In this document: one piece after another, positions 1 to 8,771 of the stretch
How positions within the stretch are numbered: the first letter of the stretch is position 1
Layout: every line of letters starts with the position of its first letter
DNA from: a virus
Virus record (IMG/VR): IMGVR_UViG_3300021171_000006
Coordinates: 27,354 to 91,353 of that record
Direction: 5' to 3' (one strand)
DNA: 64,000 nucleotides
The notes under the pieces: model-generated
What the model was told of the DNA's origin: nothing
The model's input: the letters and a program-made list of their open reading frames with translations, nothing else
Databases searched by the model: none
Made by a program: the position numbers and the translations under genes

Positions 1-1
1 G

Positions 2-319
2 GCGCTCAGCGTCGACAAGCCGTTGACCGAGGAACAGATCGACAGGTATCTCGCCGAGGTCAAGGCGCAGATAAAGCGCGCTCCTACGATCGTCGCGCCG
101 GGCGATTTCATGTGGTTTGTCGCCGATGACCCGGATGAATTGGCGTGGATGCCGGCGAAGACGGAACACACGACATGGCTCTATATCTTCGGCGTCGTCG
201 AGATGCCGAGATCCAGCGTGGTTGACACCAAATGGGTCAGCGAGCTTTGCCTTGTCTCGAAGACCAAGGAGCCGTTCAGGCCCTGCGATAGACACAACGA
301 CGTATACGCCGGCAGCTGA
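2..319 (+). CDS. Hypothetical protein, 5' end cut by window edge
   Basis: The frame is open from the first bases of the window, so this is the 3' part of a gene; about 105 residues are visible. A TTG at 23 could start it but has no Shine-Dalgarno. The visible part is soluble, rich in Trp, Asp and Glu, with no motif I recognise. It ends 12 bases before the next start, on the same strand as the adhesin cluster. Confidence 0.55.
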   Translation, partial: ALSVDKPLTEEQIDRYLAEVKAQIKRAPTIVAPGDFMWFVADDPDELAWMPAKTEHTTWLYIFGVVEMPRSSVVDTKWVSELCLVSKTKEPFRPCDRHNDVYAGS

Positions 320-331
320 AGAGGGGGAGCG

Positions 332-493
332 ATGAACGCCCCACCCTCGCCCATACCTTGCCGCGCCCCGCCGCAGCCTACCGCACCGTACCTAGGCACA
401 GCACACCGGACCGGAGCCCACCGCGCCGTAGCACGCCGGGAACGGAAGAATACCGATCGGTGTGATTTTCTGTCAACATTGGGAGATCGCTGA
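332..493 (+). CDS. Small Pro/Arg/His-rich protein (53 aa)
   Basis: ATG at 332 follows a strong Shine-Dalgarno (GAGGGGGAG). The TGA at 491-493 shares its last base with the ATG of the next gene, the coupling used throughout this genome. The product is low-complexity, with Pro, Ala, Arg and His and no hydrophobic core. The DNA has short imperfect repeats of CCGC/ACCG type. It may be a translated leader for the next gene rather than a folded protein. Confidence 0.45.
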   Translation: MNAPPSPIPCRAPPQPTAPYLGTAHRTGAHRAVARRERKNTDRCDFLSTLGDR

Positions 494-1188
494 TGGCGGC
501 CCCAAGTTTGGCGGTTTTTCAAACCGGCGGCGCGGCTGTCACCGGCGACAATTTGAACTCGATGGTGCAGTCATGCGATACGATGAGCGAGCTTCGTGCT
601 CTCGTCGGCGTCGCTGGGATGCAAATCTTTGTTCGGGGGCAGAGCGCTCCAAACGACGGGCTTCAAGGCAACTTCTACTGGAACGTCAACGGCACGGCAC
701 CCGATGACAATGGCGTGACGACGGTTGTCCCCTACGGGGCCGGGTCTGGAGAATGGACGCGGATCATCAACCTTTCCCCAAGGGGAACGTTAGCCACAAC
801 CTACCCCCCTAATCCGTCCGGAACGACCAGCCTCATAGGCGTTATGATGGGGTTGGGGATGACGTTTACGCCCACGAAATCGGGCAATTTCCTGCTCATG
901 GCCACCGCCATTATTTACAATGCGACATCGGTCGATGGCGTTACGGCTGAGTTGCGATATGGCATAGGGACCGCGCCTTCCAATGGAACCCCCCTAGCGG
1001 GCACCAACATATGCGTGGCCGGCGAAAATAATATCCCCGCCGCAACAGCATCGACTCCGGTTGCTCTAATAGCATTCGTGGGTAATTTGACGGTCGGGGT
1101 CACATATTGGCTTGATTTGTCCCTGGCGGCTATTGCGGGGGGGACAGCAAACGCTATCAATGTGACATTGACGGTCGTCGAGTTATGA
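493..1188 (+). CDS. Phage fibre/spike-type protein
   Basis: 231 aa. Residues about 50-95 contain FYWNVNGTAPDDNGVT and SGEWTRI, the pattern of the short beta module in phage tail-fibre and tailspike N-terminal regions (a YWN...DDNGVTVV...GEWxR signature). The second half is Ala/Thr/Gly-rich and beta-like. It has no signal peptide, unlike the six genes after it. GGGAG lies 6 bases before the ATG, and its stop overlaps the next start (ATGA). Function as a virion adhesin is inferred from the motif and neighbours. Confidence 0.6.
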   Translation: MAAPSLAVFQTGGAAVTGDNLNSMVQSCDTMSELRALVGVAGMQIFVRGQSAPNDGLQGNFYWNVNGTAPDDNGVTTVVPYGAGSGEWTRIINLSPRGTLATTYPPNPSGTTSLIGVMMGLGMTFTPTKSGNFLLMATAIIYNATSVDGVTAELRYGIGTAPSNGTPLAGTNICVAGENNIPAATASTPVALIAFVGNLTVGVTYWLDLSLAAIAGGTANAINVTLTVVEL

Positions 1189-1559
1189 TCCGCGCAGTCA
1201 TTATTGGGCTGTTCGTGTTTTTCGCTCTGCCAGCATTGGCGCAGCCGGGAGCCTGTCTTGATCCGTCGCAGTCCTGGTCGTGGAGTTACTCGGTTGGGCC
1301 GATCTCCTCGATCAACTATTATCTCGACAGCCAGGTTCTCGCGGTCGCGTACAATGATGGCGTCGAGCATCTGCTGAACGGCGTGCCGACCAATGTCGCG
1401 CAGCGCTTTCAGATCGGCTACGGGGTATCGCCGGCCTCGATCTGGGCCGGGATGCGATACGGCTATCTGGAGATTCTTCAAAGCCAAGTTCACTGCCCAT
1501 TACGCTCGCAGTCCGGTGAGTTTTTGCTTTCCGCTGCACAACACGACACCCCCCAATGA
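1185..1559 (+). CDS. Exported small protein, KTSC-like
   Basis: 124 aa. A clear Sec signal peptide (MIRAVIIGLFVFFALPALAQ, cleavage after ALA) is followed by a mature part with SINYYLDSQVLAVAYNDGVEHLLNGVP. That resembles the small KTSC domain (strand, strand, then a V/I-P turn and helix), but this is only a similarity. It overlaps its neighbours by 4 bases on both sides. The signal peptide puts it in the periplasm or outside, which is odd for a cytoplasmically assembled virion part. Confidence 0.6.
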   Translation: MIRAVIIGLFVFFALPALAQPGACLDPSQSWSWSYSVGPISSINYYLDSQVLAVAYNDGVEHLLNGVPTNVAQRFQIGYGVSPASIWAGMRYGYLEILQSQVHCPLRSQSGEFLLSAAQHDTPQ

Positions 1560-1981
1560 AACGCTGGTTCCTCGTTTTCGCTCTGTTGATCCTGGCGCTT
1601 ATCACGCCCAATCGGGCGTGGTCCCAGAGCTCGTTCTACAATTGCGCGATCGTCATCCCGAACCCGCCCGCGACGCAGTTTGCCACGCCGGCCGCCAGCC
1701 CGACGATCTGCAACCTTGACCCGCAGCGCATCGTCTCCGGTGCCGGCGTTGGATTGATCCTCAATTTCTCGCCGGGCGCTGTCGCAACCGTCAGCGTGCA
1801 AGTCACCGGCGACCAGAACCCGGCAGGCGCGACGGCGGCGTGGAACAACCACGACTACATGTTCAACCTCACGAGCTCGATGAACGGCAACATCATCATG
1901 CCGCTGACGGCTGTGCGCCTTTACCTGACGAGGTACACATCGGGCACGATCACGCTCTATCTGGTGGAGGCCGCGAAATGA
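1556..1981 (+). CDS. Exported small beta-rich protein
   Basis: 141 aa with a signal peptide (residues 1-24; LLILALITPNRAWSQ, likely cut after AWS). The mature part has two cysteines and alternates hydrophobic strands, fitting a small beta sandwich. ATG at 1556 overlaps the previous stop, and its own TGA overlaps the next ATG at 1978. No family recognised. Confidence 0.6.
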   Translation: MKRWFLVFALLILALITPNRAWSQSSFYNCAIVIPNPPATQFATPAASPTICNLDPQRIVSGAGVGLILNFSPGAVATVSVQVTGDQNPAGATAAWNNHDYMFNLTSSMNGNIIMPLTAVRLYLTRYTSGTITLYLVEAAK

Positions 1982-3837
1982 GAACGCTCGGTCGCCTCCT
2001 CCTCGCCGCTACTCTGTGGGTCGGGCTGTCGGCCGGCGCGGTCGCCCAGTACATCTCCACCCCTCCCGGCATAATTCCGGTCACGGCGTTCACCTATTAC
2101 CCCACCAACTTGGCGCTCCAGGTGGCGATTGGCGGCTCCGCCTCAACCGTGTACCGCGGCGGCTTTTTTGCGGCGGGAGACGGTGGTGCCAGTTTCTATC
2201 AATGGTCGACCAGCGCGTGCTCGCTCAATTCGGGTAGCGGCGATAACGGTAGTCAGGTTGCCCCGGCAACGGGGGTCGGTTGCTGGATTGCGGAAAAGCC
2301 GACGGGTCCATGGGATGTGCGCATTTTCGGTGCCGACGCGACGGGCGCCAACGATAGCACCGTCGCGCTCAATGCCTGTTTGGCAGCGGCTGGCCCCGGC
2401 GGAACCTGTCTGGCTAGCGGGGGTACTACGCTGAAAATTCTCGGGGCTGTTTCGCTCCCCGGCCACACGACGCTGAGTTGCGGCAATTCCTATCTGGACG
2501 CCGAGGATAACCCGGCCGCATATGCGTCGACCCCGGCAATCAAAGTAAGCAACTCGCCTGCGATCACGGCCACCGGCGAGGGAGCGGCGGTCGCCAACTG
2601 CCTCATCTACCGCAACGGCATGACGTTTCCGGCGGCGGACAGTTCAGGTTTTGCGGGTACAGGACTATCAGACGCGGGCTACGGAAATTTCACCGTCATC
2701 GGCTCTGTGATCATCGGTTTCGACACGGCCATCGATACGTCGGGGCCTCGGCCCTACATCCAGTACGTCTACGTCGACGGAACTGGGGTCACGCATCCGG
2801 TCATCTACGAGCACAACGGCAACAGTGACGGCGGTGTGTTCGACAATATCAAAATCCAGCCGCTCGCTACGGGCAATTACGGGGGTAGCATAACCTGCGC
2901 TGAGGCAACAAGGCCAGGCACCGGATTCTATATGGGGGGCATCAATTTTATCGGCAAAATCGTCTCACAAAACATGCGGACGGCTGAGTTCGATTTCGAG
3001 TTTTACACCATTGCCGACGGGATATGGGCCGATTTCCCCGTTGCTTGTTTGAGCGCGCCGAGCAGCTATACGCCGACAGGTGTATTGATCGGCAACACGC
3101 AACTAATGGCGAACCACGTTGACATCAATTCGGTCAGCGTCGGGATTATTTCCAAGAACACTGGCGCCGCAAATTGGATCGGCAGTCTGTTCCTCAACAG
3201 CGTCGGGGGGGACTGCGTTCAAATAGGAACCAGCGGCGGCGTGGCGGGCGGCGCGTTTACTATTGGCGATGTGGTGATGAATGCCGGCAACGCGTCTAAT
3301 TGCGGAGGATACGTCGTCAACTATCTGGATTCAACGCATCTGTCTTACCTGACGATTAACAGCGGTCTTTTACACGGGGCCAATAGCGGGAACCCGCCCT
3401 ACATAAACGTGCCCTCTGCCGTGAACGCTTGGCAGATAAACATTTCTCCAAAGGTCGTCACCGATCTCGCGAACCCGGCGGCGATTTATGGGGCGACGAC
3501 GGTGGGGTCATGTACCGGGTTGGGGACTTCGGGTAACGCCTGCGCGCTGATGCCGTCCAGCCTCACCGATCCGTATTCGGGGGTAGTCCTGCTCACGGTA
3601 GGGTCGGGTGGGTCGCCGGGTACGACGGGGGTGGCTGAACTGACGTGGCCGCTGACGATCTCCAACGTCAACGGCTGCACCGCAGGCATACAGGATGCCG
3701 GGAACGCGTGGGCGGTGCCTGCTGGTGTGAAGATCATCAGCATCGACAGCACGCACACTGAGTTGTCGTGGTTCGCCAATTCTGCGCTGACAGCAAGCGG
3801 CACCTACCGCATCGCCTTTACGTGCAGGCCGCAATGA
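1978..3837 (+). CDS. Exported tailspike-like right-handed beta-helix protein
   Basis: 619 aa from ATG 1978 (ATGA overlap). The frame is open further upstream, but this start gives a clean signal peptide (RLLLAATLWVGLSAGAVAQ). Around residues 105-145 is WDVRIFGADATGANDSTVAL, the pectate-lyase-3/tailspike opening motif (FGAxGDGxxDDTxAI). Gly/Asn/Ile-rich coils follow, typical of a parallel beta-helix. Such proteins bind or cleave surface polysaccharide. Phage tailspikes usually lack a signal peptide, so either these are secreted or the peptide has another role. Confidence 0.75.
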   Translation: MRTLGRLLLAATLWVGLSAGAVAQYISTPPGIIPVTAFTYYPTNLALQVAIGGSASTVYRGGFFAAGDGGASFYQWSTSACSLNSGSGDNGSQVAPATGVGCWIAEKPTGPWDVRIFGADATGANDSTVALNACLAAAGPGGTCLASGGTTLKILGAVSLPGHTTLSCGNSYLDAEDNPAAYASTPAIKVSNSPAITATGEGAAVANCLIYRNGMTFPAADSSGFAGTGLSDAGYGNFTVIGSVIIGFDTAIDTSGPRPYIQYVYVDGTGVTHPVIYEHNGNSDGGVFDNIKIQPLATGNYGGSITCAEATRPGTGFYMGGINFIGKIVSQNMRTAEFDFEFYTIADGIWADFPVACLSAPSSYTPTGVLIGNTQLMANHVDINSVSVGIISKNTGAANWIGSLFLNSVGGDCVQIGTSGGVAGGAFTIGDVVMNAGNASNCGGYVVNYLDSTHLSYLTINSGLLHGANSGNPPYINVPSAVNAWQINISPKVVTDLANPAAIYGATTVGSCTGLGTSGNACALMPSSLTDPYSGVVLLTVGSGGSPGTTGVAELTWPLTISNVNGCTAGIQDAGNAWAVPAGVKIISIDSTHTELSWFANSALTASGTYRIAFTCRPQ

Positions 3838-5531
3838 TCGCAAGGATCTTCCTCCTTGCCCTTATGCTGATCGCGCCCGCCGCATGGGCGCAGACGATTG
3901 GCGGCGCACCACCGCTGCAGCAACCGGTGCAAGCGAGCGACCAAATATTCATCTTCCGTGGTTCGGCACCGGTCTATTCGACGACGGTGGGGACGCTGCT
4001 GTCCGGTCTGACGACGGGCGTCTACGGGCCGGTGTCGAGCTCGAATGGCTACGTGCCGACTTGGAACGGTGTGGCGGGTAACAAGCTGAACGCAGGCCTT
4101 CCGGTTGGACAGACCGGCAATTCGACGATCGTCGAGACAGGCGTTTCGGGGCTGATCTCGTCGTCAATCCTGCCGATCATAGGTGGGGCAAATGGTGGAA
4201 CCGGAGTCAACAACGGCAGTTATACCGAGACTTTTGGGGGCAACCTCGTTACCGGCGGGGCACTGACGACGACCGGGCTCGGCCCTGTGACGCTCGCCTT
4301 CCCTAGCATCCCGGTAACCTTCACCTTCCCGAGCACATCGAAGACGCTCTTGGCGAGCGATGCCAGCAACGTGTCGCTGCCCACTGCGCTCAACAACCTC
4401 GGCCTCGGATCGGGCAATACTCCTATTTTTGCGGGTGTGACGCTCGGTACGGCACCGAGTAGCCTCGGGGCAATCCTGAGCAGTGAGTGGGCCGGTCCTA
4501 ACTGGACCAGTTATACCGGCAATCAGGACATGATGCGAATCATGGTCAACAATTATCCGCTGTCCGACGAGTACCTGGGCGGTACGGTTCCGCTCGTGAG
4601 TGGCCTCGTCGTTGGGATGGTCGTTCCAAGCGGCGCGATCGGAGGGGCGACCGTCGGGGATCAGGTGCTCATCGCCTACGGCAAAACCCTGTCATCGACC
4701 AAAGGTGTTGCTGCTACTACCGGGTTCTCCTTCATGGGAGCTGCAGGATCACAGGCGTGGGGTCTTGTAGGCAATGTCATCAACTGCCAGGACTTCCCCT
4801 GTACCGGTGGGGGGTTTGGCGGCGGCGGCGTCCTGTATAGCGCCGAGCTGGACATGAACGTGGTCCCCAAGACCGGCAGCGTCGCTCCGGACCTCACCGC
4901 GATCGGGCTCCATATCGTCAACAATAGCCTGACGGACGTGGCTGGCGGGTATTTGGAGGCCGCAATCAACATTTCTGCGACGCAGCAGCCGTGGGATGTC
5001 GGCATAAGTTTCTCGGACGGCGCGAGCAGGACTGCCGCGATGAACCTCGGCCGCGCAGCGACTGGCGTGAGTCAGCCCTCGCAGGTGCTTGCGTTCAACG
5101 CAGAGAACAGCGGCGGCTCCAATCTAACGGATACTCTCTTTGAGACAGCGTTCGGTACGCTACAGCTCAACCTGCCTACGACATCTTCATTTTTCCAGGT
5201 CGTCGGCGGTGCGATTGCGGTCGCGCAGCCCGCTAATGGTAGTACGACGGGCGCTCTTTACCTAAGCCGGGCTACAGACAGCGGGCCGACGGGGAATTTG
5301 ATCGAGGCGGTCAACGCTGCGCAAAACTCCACGCTGTTTAATATCGACGTTAACGGGGTGGCAAATTATTCGGCGGCGGTCGCCCGGTCTGGTGCGCCGA
5401 CTGTAGCGGCTGGGCAGATAGGATATGGCAGTACGGTAGCCGCCGCAAGCAACTGTGGATCTTTAGCCAGTTCGGTGGGGTGTATCATCGTGAATATCGC
5501 CGGTTCAGTGCACTATTTTCCTTATTACTAA
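3834..5531 (+). CDS. Exported fibre-like protein
   Basis: 565 aa from ATG 3834, overlapping the previous stop; the frame is open upstream but only this start gives the signal peptide (FLLALMLIAPAAWAQ). The mature part carries fibre-type segments such as SNGYVPTWNGVAGNKL and NNLGLGSGNTPIFAGVTLG, which resemble repeating linker modules of tail fibres, then a long Gly/Thr/Ser-rich beta region. No S74 chaperone domain at its end. Likely a receptor-binding or surface protein. Confidence 0.7.
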   Translation: MIARIFLLALMLIAPAAWAQTIGGAPPLQQPVQASDQIFIFRGSAPVYSTTVGTLLSGLTTGVYGPVSSSNGYVPTWNGVAGNKLNAGLPVGQTGNSTIVETGVSGLISSSILPIIGGANGGTGVNNGSYTETFGGNLVTGGALTTTGLGPVTLAFPSIPVTFTFPSTSKTLLASDASNVSLPTALNNLGLGSGNTPIFAGVTLGTAPSSLGAILSSEWAGPNWTSYTGNQDMMRIMVNNYPLSDEYLGGTVPLVSGLVVGMVVPSGAIGGATVGDQVLIAYGKTLSSTKGVAATTGFSFMGAAGSQAWGLVGNVINCQDFPCTGGGFGGGGVLYSAELDMNVVPKTGSVAPDLTAIGLHIVNNSLTDVAGGYLEAAINISATQQPWDVGISFSDGASRTAAMNLGRAATGVSQPSQVLAFNAENSGGSNLTDTLFETAFGTLQLNLPTTSSFFQVVGGAIAVAQPANGSTTGALYLSRATDSGPTGNLIEAVNAAQNSTLFNIDVNGVANYSAAVARSGAPTVAAGQIGYGSTVAAASNCGSLASSVGCIIVNIAGSVHYFPYY

Positions 5532-5547
5532 AGGGACAAGATTGGGA

Positions 5548-6036
5548 ATGAAACTCTTCACCGGCATTCTGATCTCCGCCGCGCTGCTAGTTTCGATGCC
5601 GTGCTTTGCTCAAGAGTTATCTCAGGTTCGGCCGGAGAGACTTGCTGGGGCGCCTCCGCCGCCCGCCCCGGCACCGCCGCCGCCACCATCCACAAAGCCC
5701 CCCGTGACGAAAGAGCCAACAGCGACGAGTGCGGCACAAGCGTCGGAGCCACCGGCACCGATCAATCCGTGCGCTCGCGGGCCGTCGCGGATAAAGCTTG
5801 GCGGGGTCGATCTTGACGCTCTGAAATGCCTAAACATCGTTCTGGCCCAGCAGCGCGACGCCCAGGTGCAGCAGGTCAGCAACAAGGAAGCGATTGTGTC
5901 CGTGGAGCTCCTGTTGGCGAGGGACGATCTAGAGAAGGCCTCGGCTCAATTAAAAGACGTAAGCGCGCGGGAGGGGTGGTGGCAGCACTGTATCACTGAC
6001 CCGGCATGTGTGACATGGGCCAACCAGGGGCACTGA
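5548..6036 (+). CDS. Exported proline-rich protein with C-terminal helix
   Basis: About 162 aa. TTG 5542 or ATG 5548 can start it; the ATG gives a good signal peptide (LISAALLVSMPCFAQ). Next comes a Pro/Ala linker (residues about 35-75, runs of Pro), a short Cys-containing segment and a C-terminal helix of coiled-coil type. The design (signal, proline spacer, helix) suits a periplasm-spanning protein. It sits between two large adhesin-like genes. No family recognised. Confidence 0.6.
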   Translation: MKLFTGILISAALLVSMPCFAQELSQVRPERLAGAPPPPAPAPPPPPSTKPPVTKEPTATSAAQASEPPAPINPCARGPSRIKLGGVDLDALKCLNIVLAQQRDAQVQQVSNKEAIVSVELLLARDDLEKASAQLKDVSAREGWWQHCITDPACVTWANQGH

Positions 6037-6049
6037 GAGGATCGTGAAA

Positions 6050-8641
6050 ATGAAGCGTTTAGCAATAGCGCTTCTCGCGCTGTTTTTATTCGGCCACGCG
6101 GCGCTCGCGCAGCTTACCAATTATGCTAACACGACGCTATCGAATGCTGCGCTGCCCAACGCGCGCGCCAACCTTGGCTTCCTCAACTACGTCTCCGTCA
6201 CGGACCCGGCCTATGGGGCGAAGTGCGACGGGGCGACGGACGACTCGGCGGCGATCCAGACGGCGGCGAATGCCGTCCCGGCAGGCGGCATCTTGCTGCT
6301 CCCCGCCGGGAAGCAATGCAATTACGGCACGACACTGACCCTCGCCCTCGGGATCAATATCAAGAGCGACGGCCCGCAATCGTCGGGGCAACTCTTCTGG
6401 ACCGGCGACGCGACCTCCGATCATATCGTCATCGCGAGTGGCATCGGTCCGTTCCAGGCGGCGGATGTCCGCATGGTCGCGACGGCGGGGGCGACCTACT
6501 CCGTCAACGACACGATCACGCTGAACGATGGTTGTGGCACTCATGCCATTGTGAAGGTTGCCAGAGTGTCGGGTACAGGCGTCGCCGATGCCCGGATCAC
6601 CACGGTTGGTTCTTGCACGAGCCAGCCATCCCCGACGACCGCAATTACGCAATTGTCGTCATCCGGCTCCGGCACCGGGGCGACGTTCAAGGTCTTCTAC
6701 GGTTCGCAGACGACGAAAGTCTATGAGCCGGAATTTCATAACGTCATCCTCGGCAGCACGACGACGATGACCTCGGGCTGCGTGATCCGCGCCGATTACG
6801 CCGGGTATCTCGTCTTCGACAACTCGCGGATTTACGGAGCCAGAAAGACGTGGCGCGGCATCTGCATGTCGCGGGTCATCACCGCGCACATCGGGCACAA
6901 TTCCTTGATCGACAACCTGCTTGGCGAATCCATCGTCATGTCAGGGACGGATACGGCTGGAAATCAGTCATCCGACGTCATGCTCGACCATTTGGAGTTG
7001 CAGGGGTGCAATCTTGCCATCGCGTCGAAGGCCGCCGCGCTACTGACCGGGTGTATCCTGCACGGGGATAATACGGACGGGATCTTTGTCACGCATACGG
7101 AGGTATACGGGTCATTCCTGGGGTACGCTGTCTACTTTGGCGCTGTGAACGGAGCGGCAAGCACACATTCGCTGTACTTCTTCAACGACTTCAATGTCGA
7201 GGCGGCGGGAACGTGGTCGGGCTCAATCAGCGGGACGAACTATAATAACATCTACCTCTCGGGCGGCTCCTGGATCGGGGCGAACAACATCGACGCCATC
7301 CACTTTCCCGCTGGAGCGACGCAACTCCAGATCGACCCGAGCGTCCTCATCTACTCGAACACGACCGATGCGTCGTCGCCAAACGGCATCTATGTGAACG
7401 GGACGGATGTCAGCATCGCCGGGACGATCATCGGAAACTATAACGGGGGCGGTGTGCTGGGCGCGGGCGTCTATCTCGACAGCTCGTCCAGCTACGTCTT
7501 CATCGGATCGACGGCCTCGATCCGCCAGTTCGCAGCCGGAGTGCAGGGCAATAGCGCGGTCGGCGTCTACACGCTCGATGCGGTCATGCAGAGCAATACG
7601 GCGGATCTGTCTGGCATTACCTGCACCGCTTTCGCCCGCCCGCTCACGAACGCGATCTCGTCGAGCGTGACCTCGCTCTGCCCGAACTGGTCCACGACCG
7701 GGACGCTCGCGGCCGGCGGGGCGGTCTCGCTCGGGTCCACGACGAACTTCCTCGGTGGTGCGACGGGAGTCACGATCACCGGGGCCAATTCCGGCGTCAC
7801 CTTTGCCACCGTAAATCAATATCTGGCGAGCAACATCTACTATAACGGCGGCTGGAAATATGCCGCCAACGGCACGGGTCTTGTGTTCGCCTTGTCAACC
7901 ACCTCGACGAATGCGATGGACATCTACACGGCGGCGAACAACGCGGGCGGAGCGGGTGCCGCCGCGTCGCTGACGACAGCGGCTCATGTCATCGCGAGCA
8001 GCAACGAGTGGGATTTCCCTGGCATCGTGACTGCTGGCGGTACGATCACGGGGACCAACCTCATTCCATCGGGGTCGGCGGCTCCGACCGTGGGCATGGG
8101 GCTGCCGGCGGCAGGTAAGCTCGGCCTCTACGGCACGACGAGCGAGTTGTTTTCCGGTGCGACGGACATCTGGGACTATGGCGTGACGACAGCGAGCGTG
8201 CTGACCCTGCCGGTGGCGACGACGCTTTCGAGCGCAAACGTGCTGCTGACGGGCATCACAACCGGGACGAATGCCGATTTCCTGTGCCGAGCCGCCACCG
8301 GGGCGGTCCTTTTGCAGACCTCAGCCTGCACGATTTCGTCGATGCGGTTCAAGAACCTGATGGGAAACTATCTCGACGATCCGCTCAAGGCTATCGGGGG
8401 ATTGCACCCCATCGTCTTCACACGCAAGCGTGACGTGGAACACCCCGATCCTGATTGGAATGCATATCAGCCGCAGATTGGTCTCTCCGCCGAGAATGTA
8501 GCGGCAATCGAGCCCAAATGTGCGATCTATGAGCAGGATGGGAAGACGCCAAAATCCTATCGGCAGGAATGCCTAATCGCAGTTTTAGTTTCTGCCGTGC
8601 AAAGACAGCAGGCAGAAATCGCCGAACTCAAACATCATTAA
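6050..8641 (+). CDS. Tailspike with C-terminal S74 intramolecular chaperone
   Basis: 863 aa from ATG 6050, 9 bases after GAGAGG; GTG 6044 is the alternative. The signal peptide is residues 1-24 (LALFLFGHAALAQ). Residues about 47-85 hold the beta-helix opening motif (YGAKCDGATDDSAAIQ). A very long beta-rich body follows. The last 100 residues (SSMRFKNLMGNYLDDPLKAI ... IGLSAENVAAIEP ... LIAVLVSAVQRQQAEIAELK) match the endosialidase/S74 chaperone pattern: catalytic Ser before R-x-K, then a coiled-coil end. S74 domains trimerise spikes and cleave themselves off. Confidence 0.85.
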   Translation: MKRLAIALLALFLFGHAALAQLTNYANTTLSNAALPNARANLGFLNYVSVTDPAYGAKCDGATDDSAAIQTAANAVPAGGILLLPAGKQCNYGTTLTLALGINIKSDGPQSSGQLFWTGDATSDHIVIASGIGPFQAADVRMVATAGATYSVNDTITLNDGCGTHAIVKVARVSGTGVADARITTVGSCTSQPSPTTAITQLSSSGSGTGATFKVFYGSQTTKVYEPEFHNVILGSTTTMTSGCVIRADYAGYLVFDNSRIYGARKTWRGICMSRVITAHIGHNSLIDNLLGESIVMSGTDTAGNQSSDVMLDHLELQGCNLAIASKAAALLTGCILHGDNTDGIFVTHTEVYGSFLGYAVYFGAVNGAASTHSLYFFNDFNVEAAGTWSGSISGTNYNNIYLSGGSWIGANNIDAIHFPAGATQLQIDPSVLIYSNTTDASSPNGIYVNGTDVSIAGTIIGNYNGGGVLGAGVYLDSSSSYVFIGSTASIRQFAAGVQGNSAVGVYTLDAVMQSNTADLSGITCTAFARPLTNAISSSVTSLCPNWSTTGTLAAGGAVSLGSTTNFLGGATGVTITGANSGVTFATVNQYLASNIYYNGGWKYAANGTGLVFALSTTSTNAMDIYTAANNAGGAGAAASLTTAAHVIASSNEWDFPGIVTAGGTITGTNLIPSGSAAPTVGMGLPAAGKLGLYGTTSELFSGATDIWDYGVTTASVLTLPVATTLSSANVLLTGITTGTNADFLCRAATGAVLLQTSACTISSMRFKNLMGNYLDDPLKAIGGLHPIVFTRKRDVEHPDPDWNAYQPQIGLSAENVAAIEPKCAIYEQDGKTPKSYRQECLIAVLVSAVQRQQAEIAELKHH

Positions 8642-8644
8642 CGA

Positions 8645-8770
8645 ATGGTCTCGCTAGTCGCCACGCTCGTCCTACCCTTCGCGGCGGCGGCCTGCTGCTC
8701 CCCGTTTGCCGTGCCTGTCGCGGCAGCTTTGGCTCTCGTGCTGGCGCAGTATCAGCGAATGGCGATGTAG
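8645..8770 (+). CDS. Tiny hydrophobic protein (41 aa)
   Basis: ATG at 8645, 3 bases after the spike stop. The product is almost all hydrophobic (Ala, Leu, Val) with two adjacent Cys around residue 17, so one membrane segment or a lipoprotein-like signal. It ends one base before the next ATG. Tight packing supports it; there is little else to judge by. Confidence 0.45.
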   Translation: MVSLVATLVLPFAAAACCSPFAVPVAAALALVLAQYQRMAM

Positions 8771-8771
8771 C

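Noticed and set aside
8434-8446. Third parS-like site (GACGTGGAACACC)
   Set aside because: Only one half of the palindrome is present; the left arm does not match.
1-8641. Diversity-generating retroelement acting on the adhesins
   Set aside because: No reverse transcriptase and no template/variable repeat pair is visible in the window.
493-8641. Invertible fibre segment controlled by the serine recombinase
   Set aside because: All adhesin genes are intact, in one direction, and I see no Hin/Gin-like dyad pairs around them.
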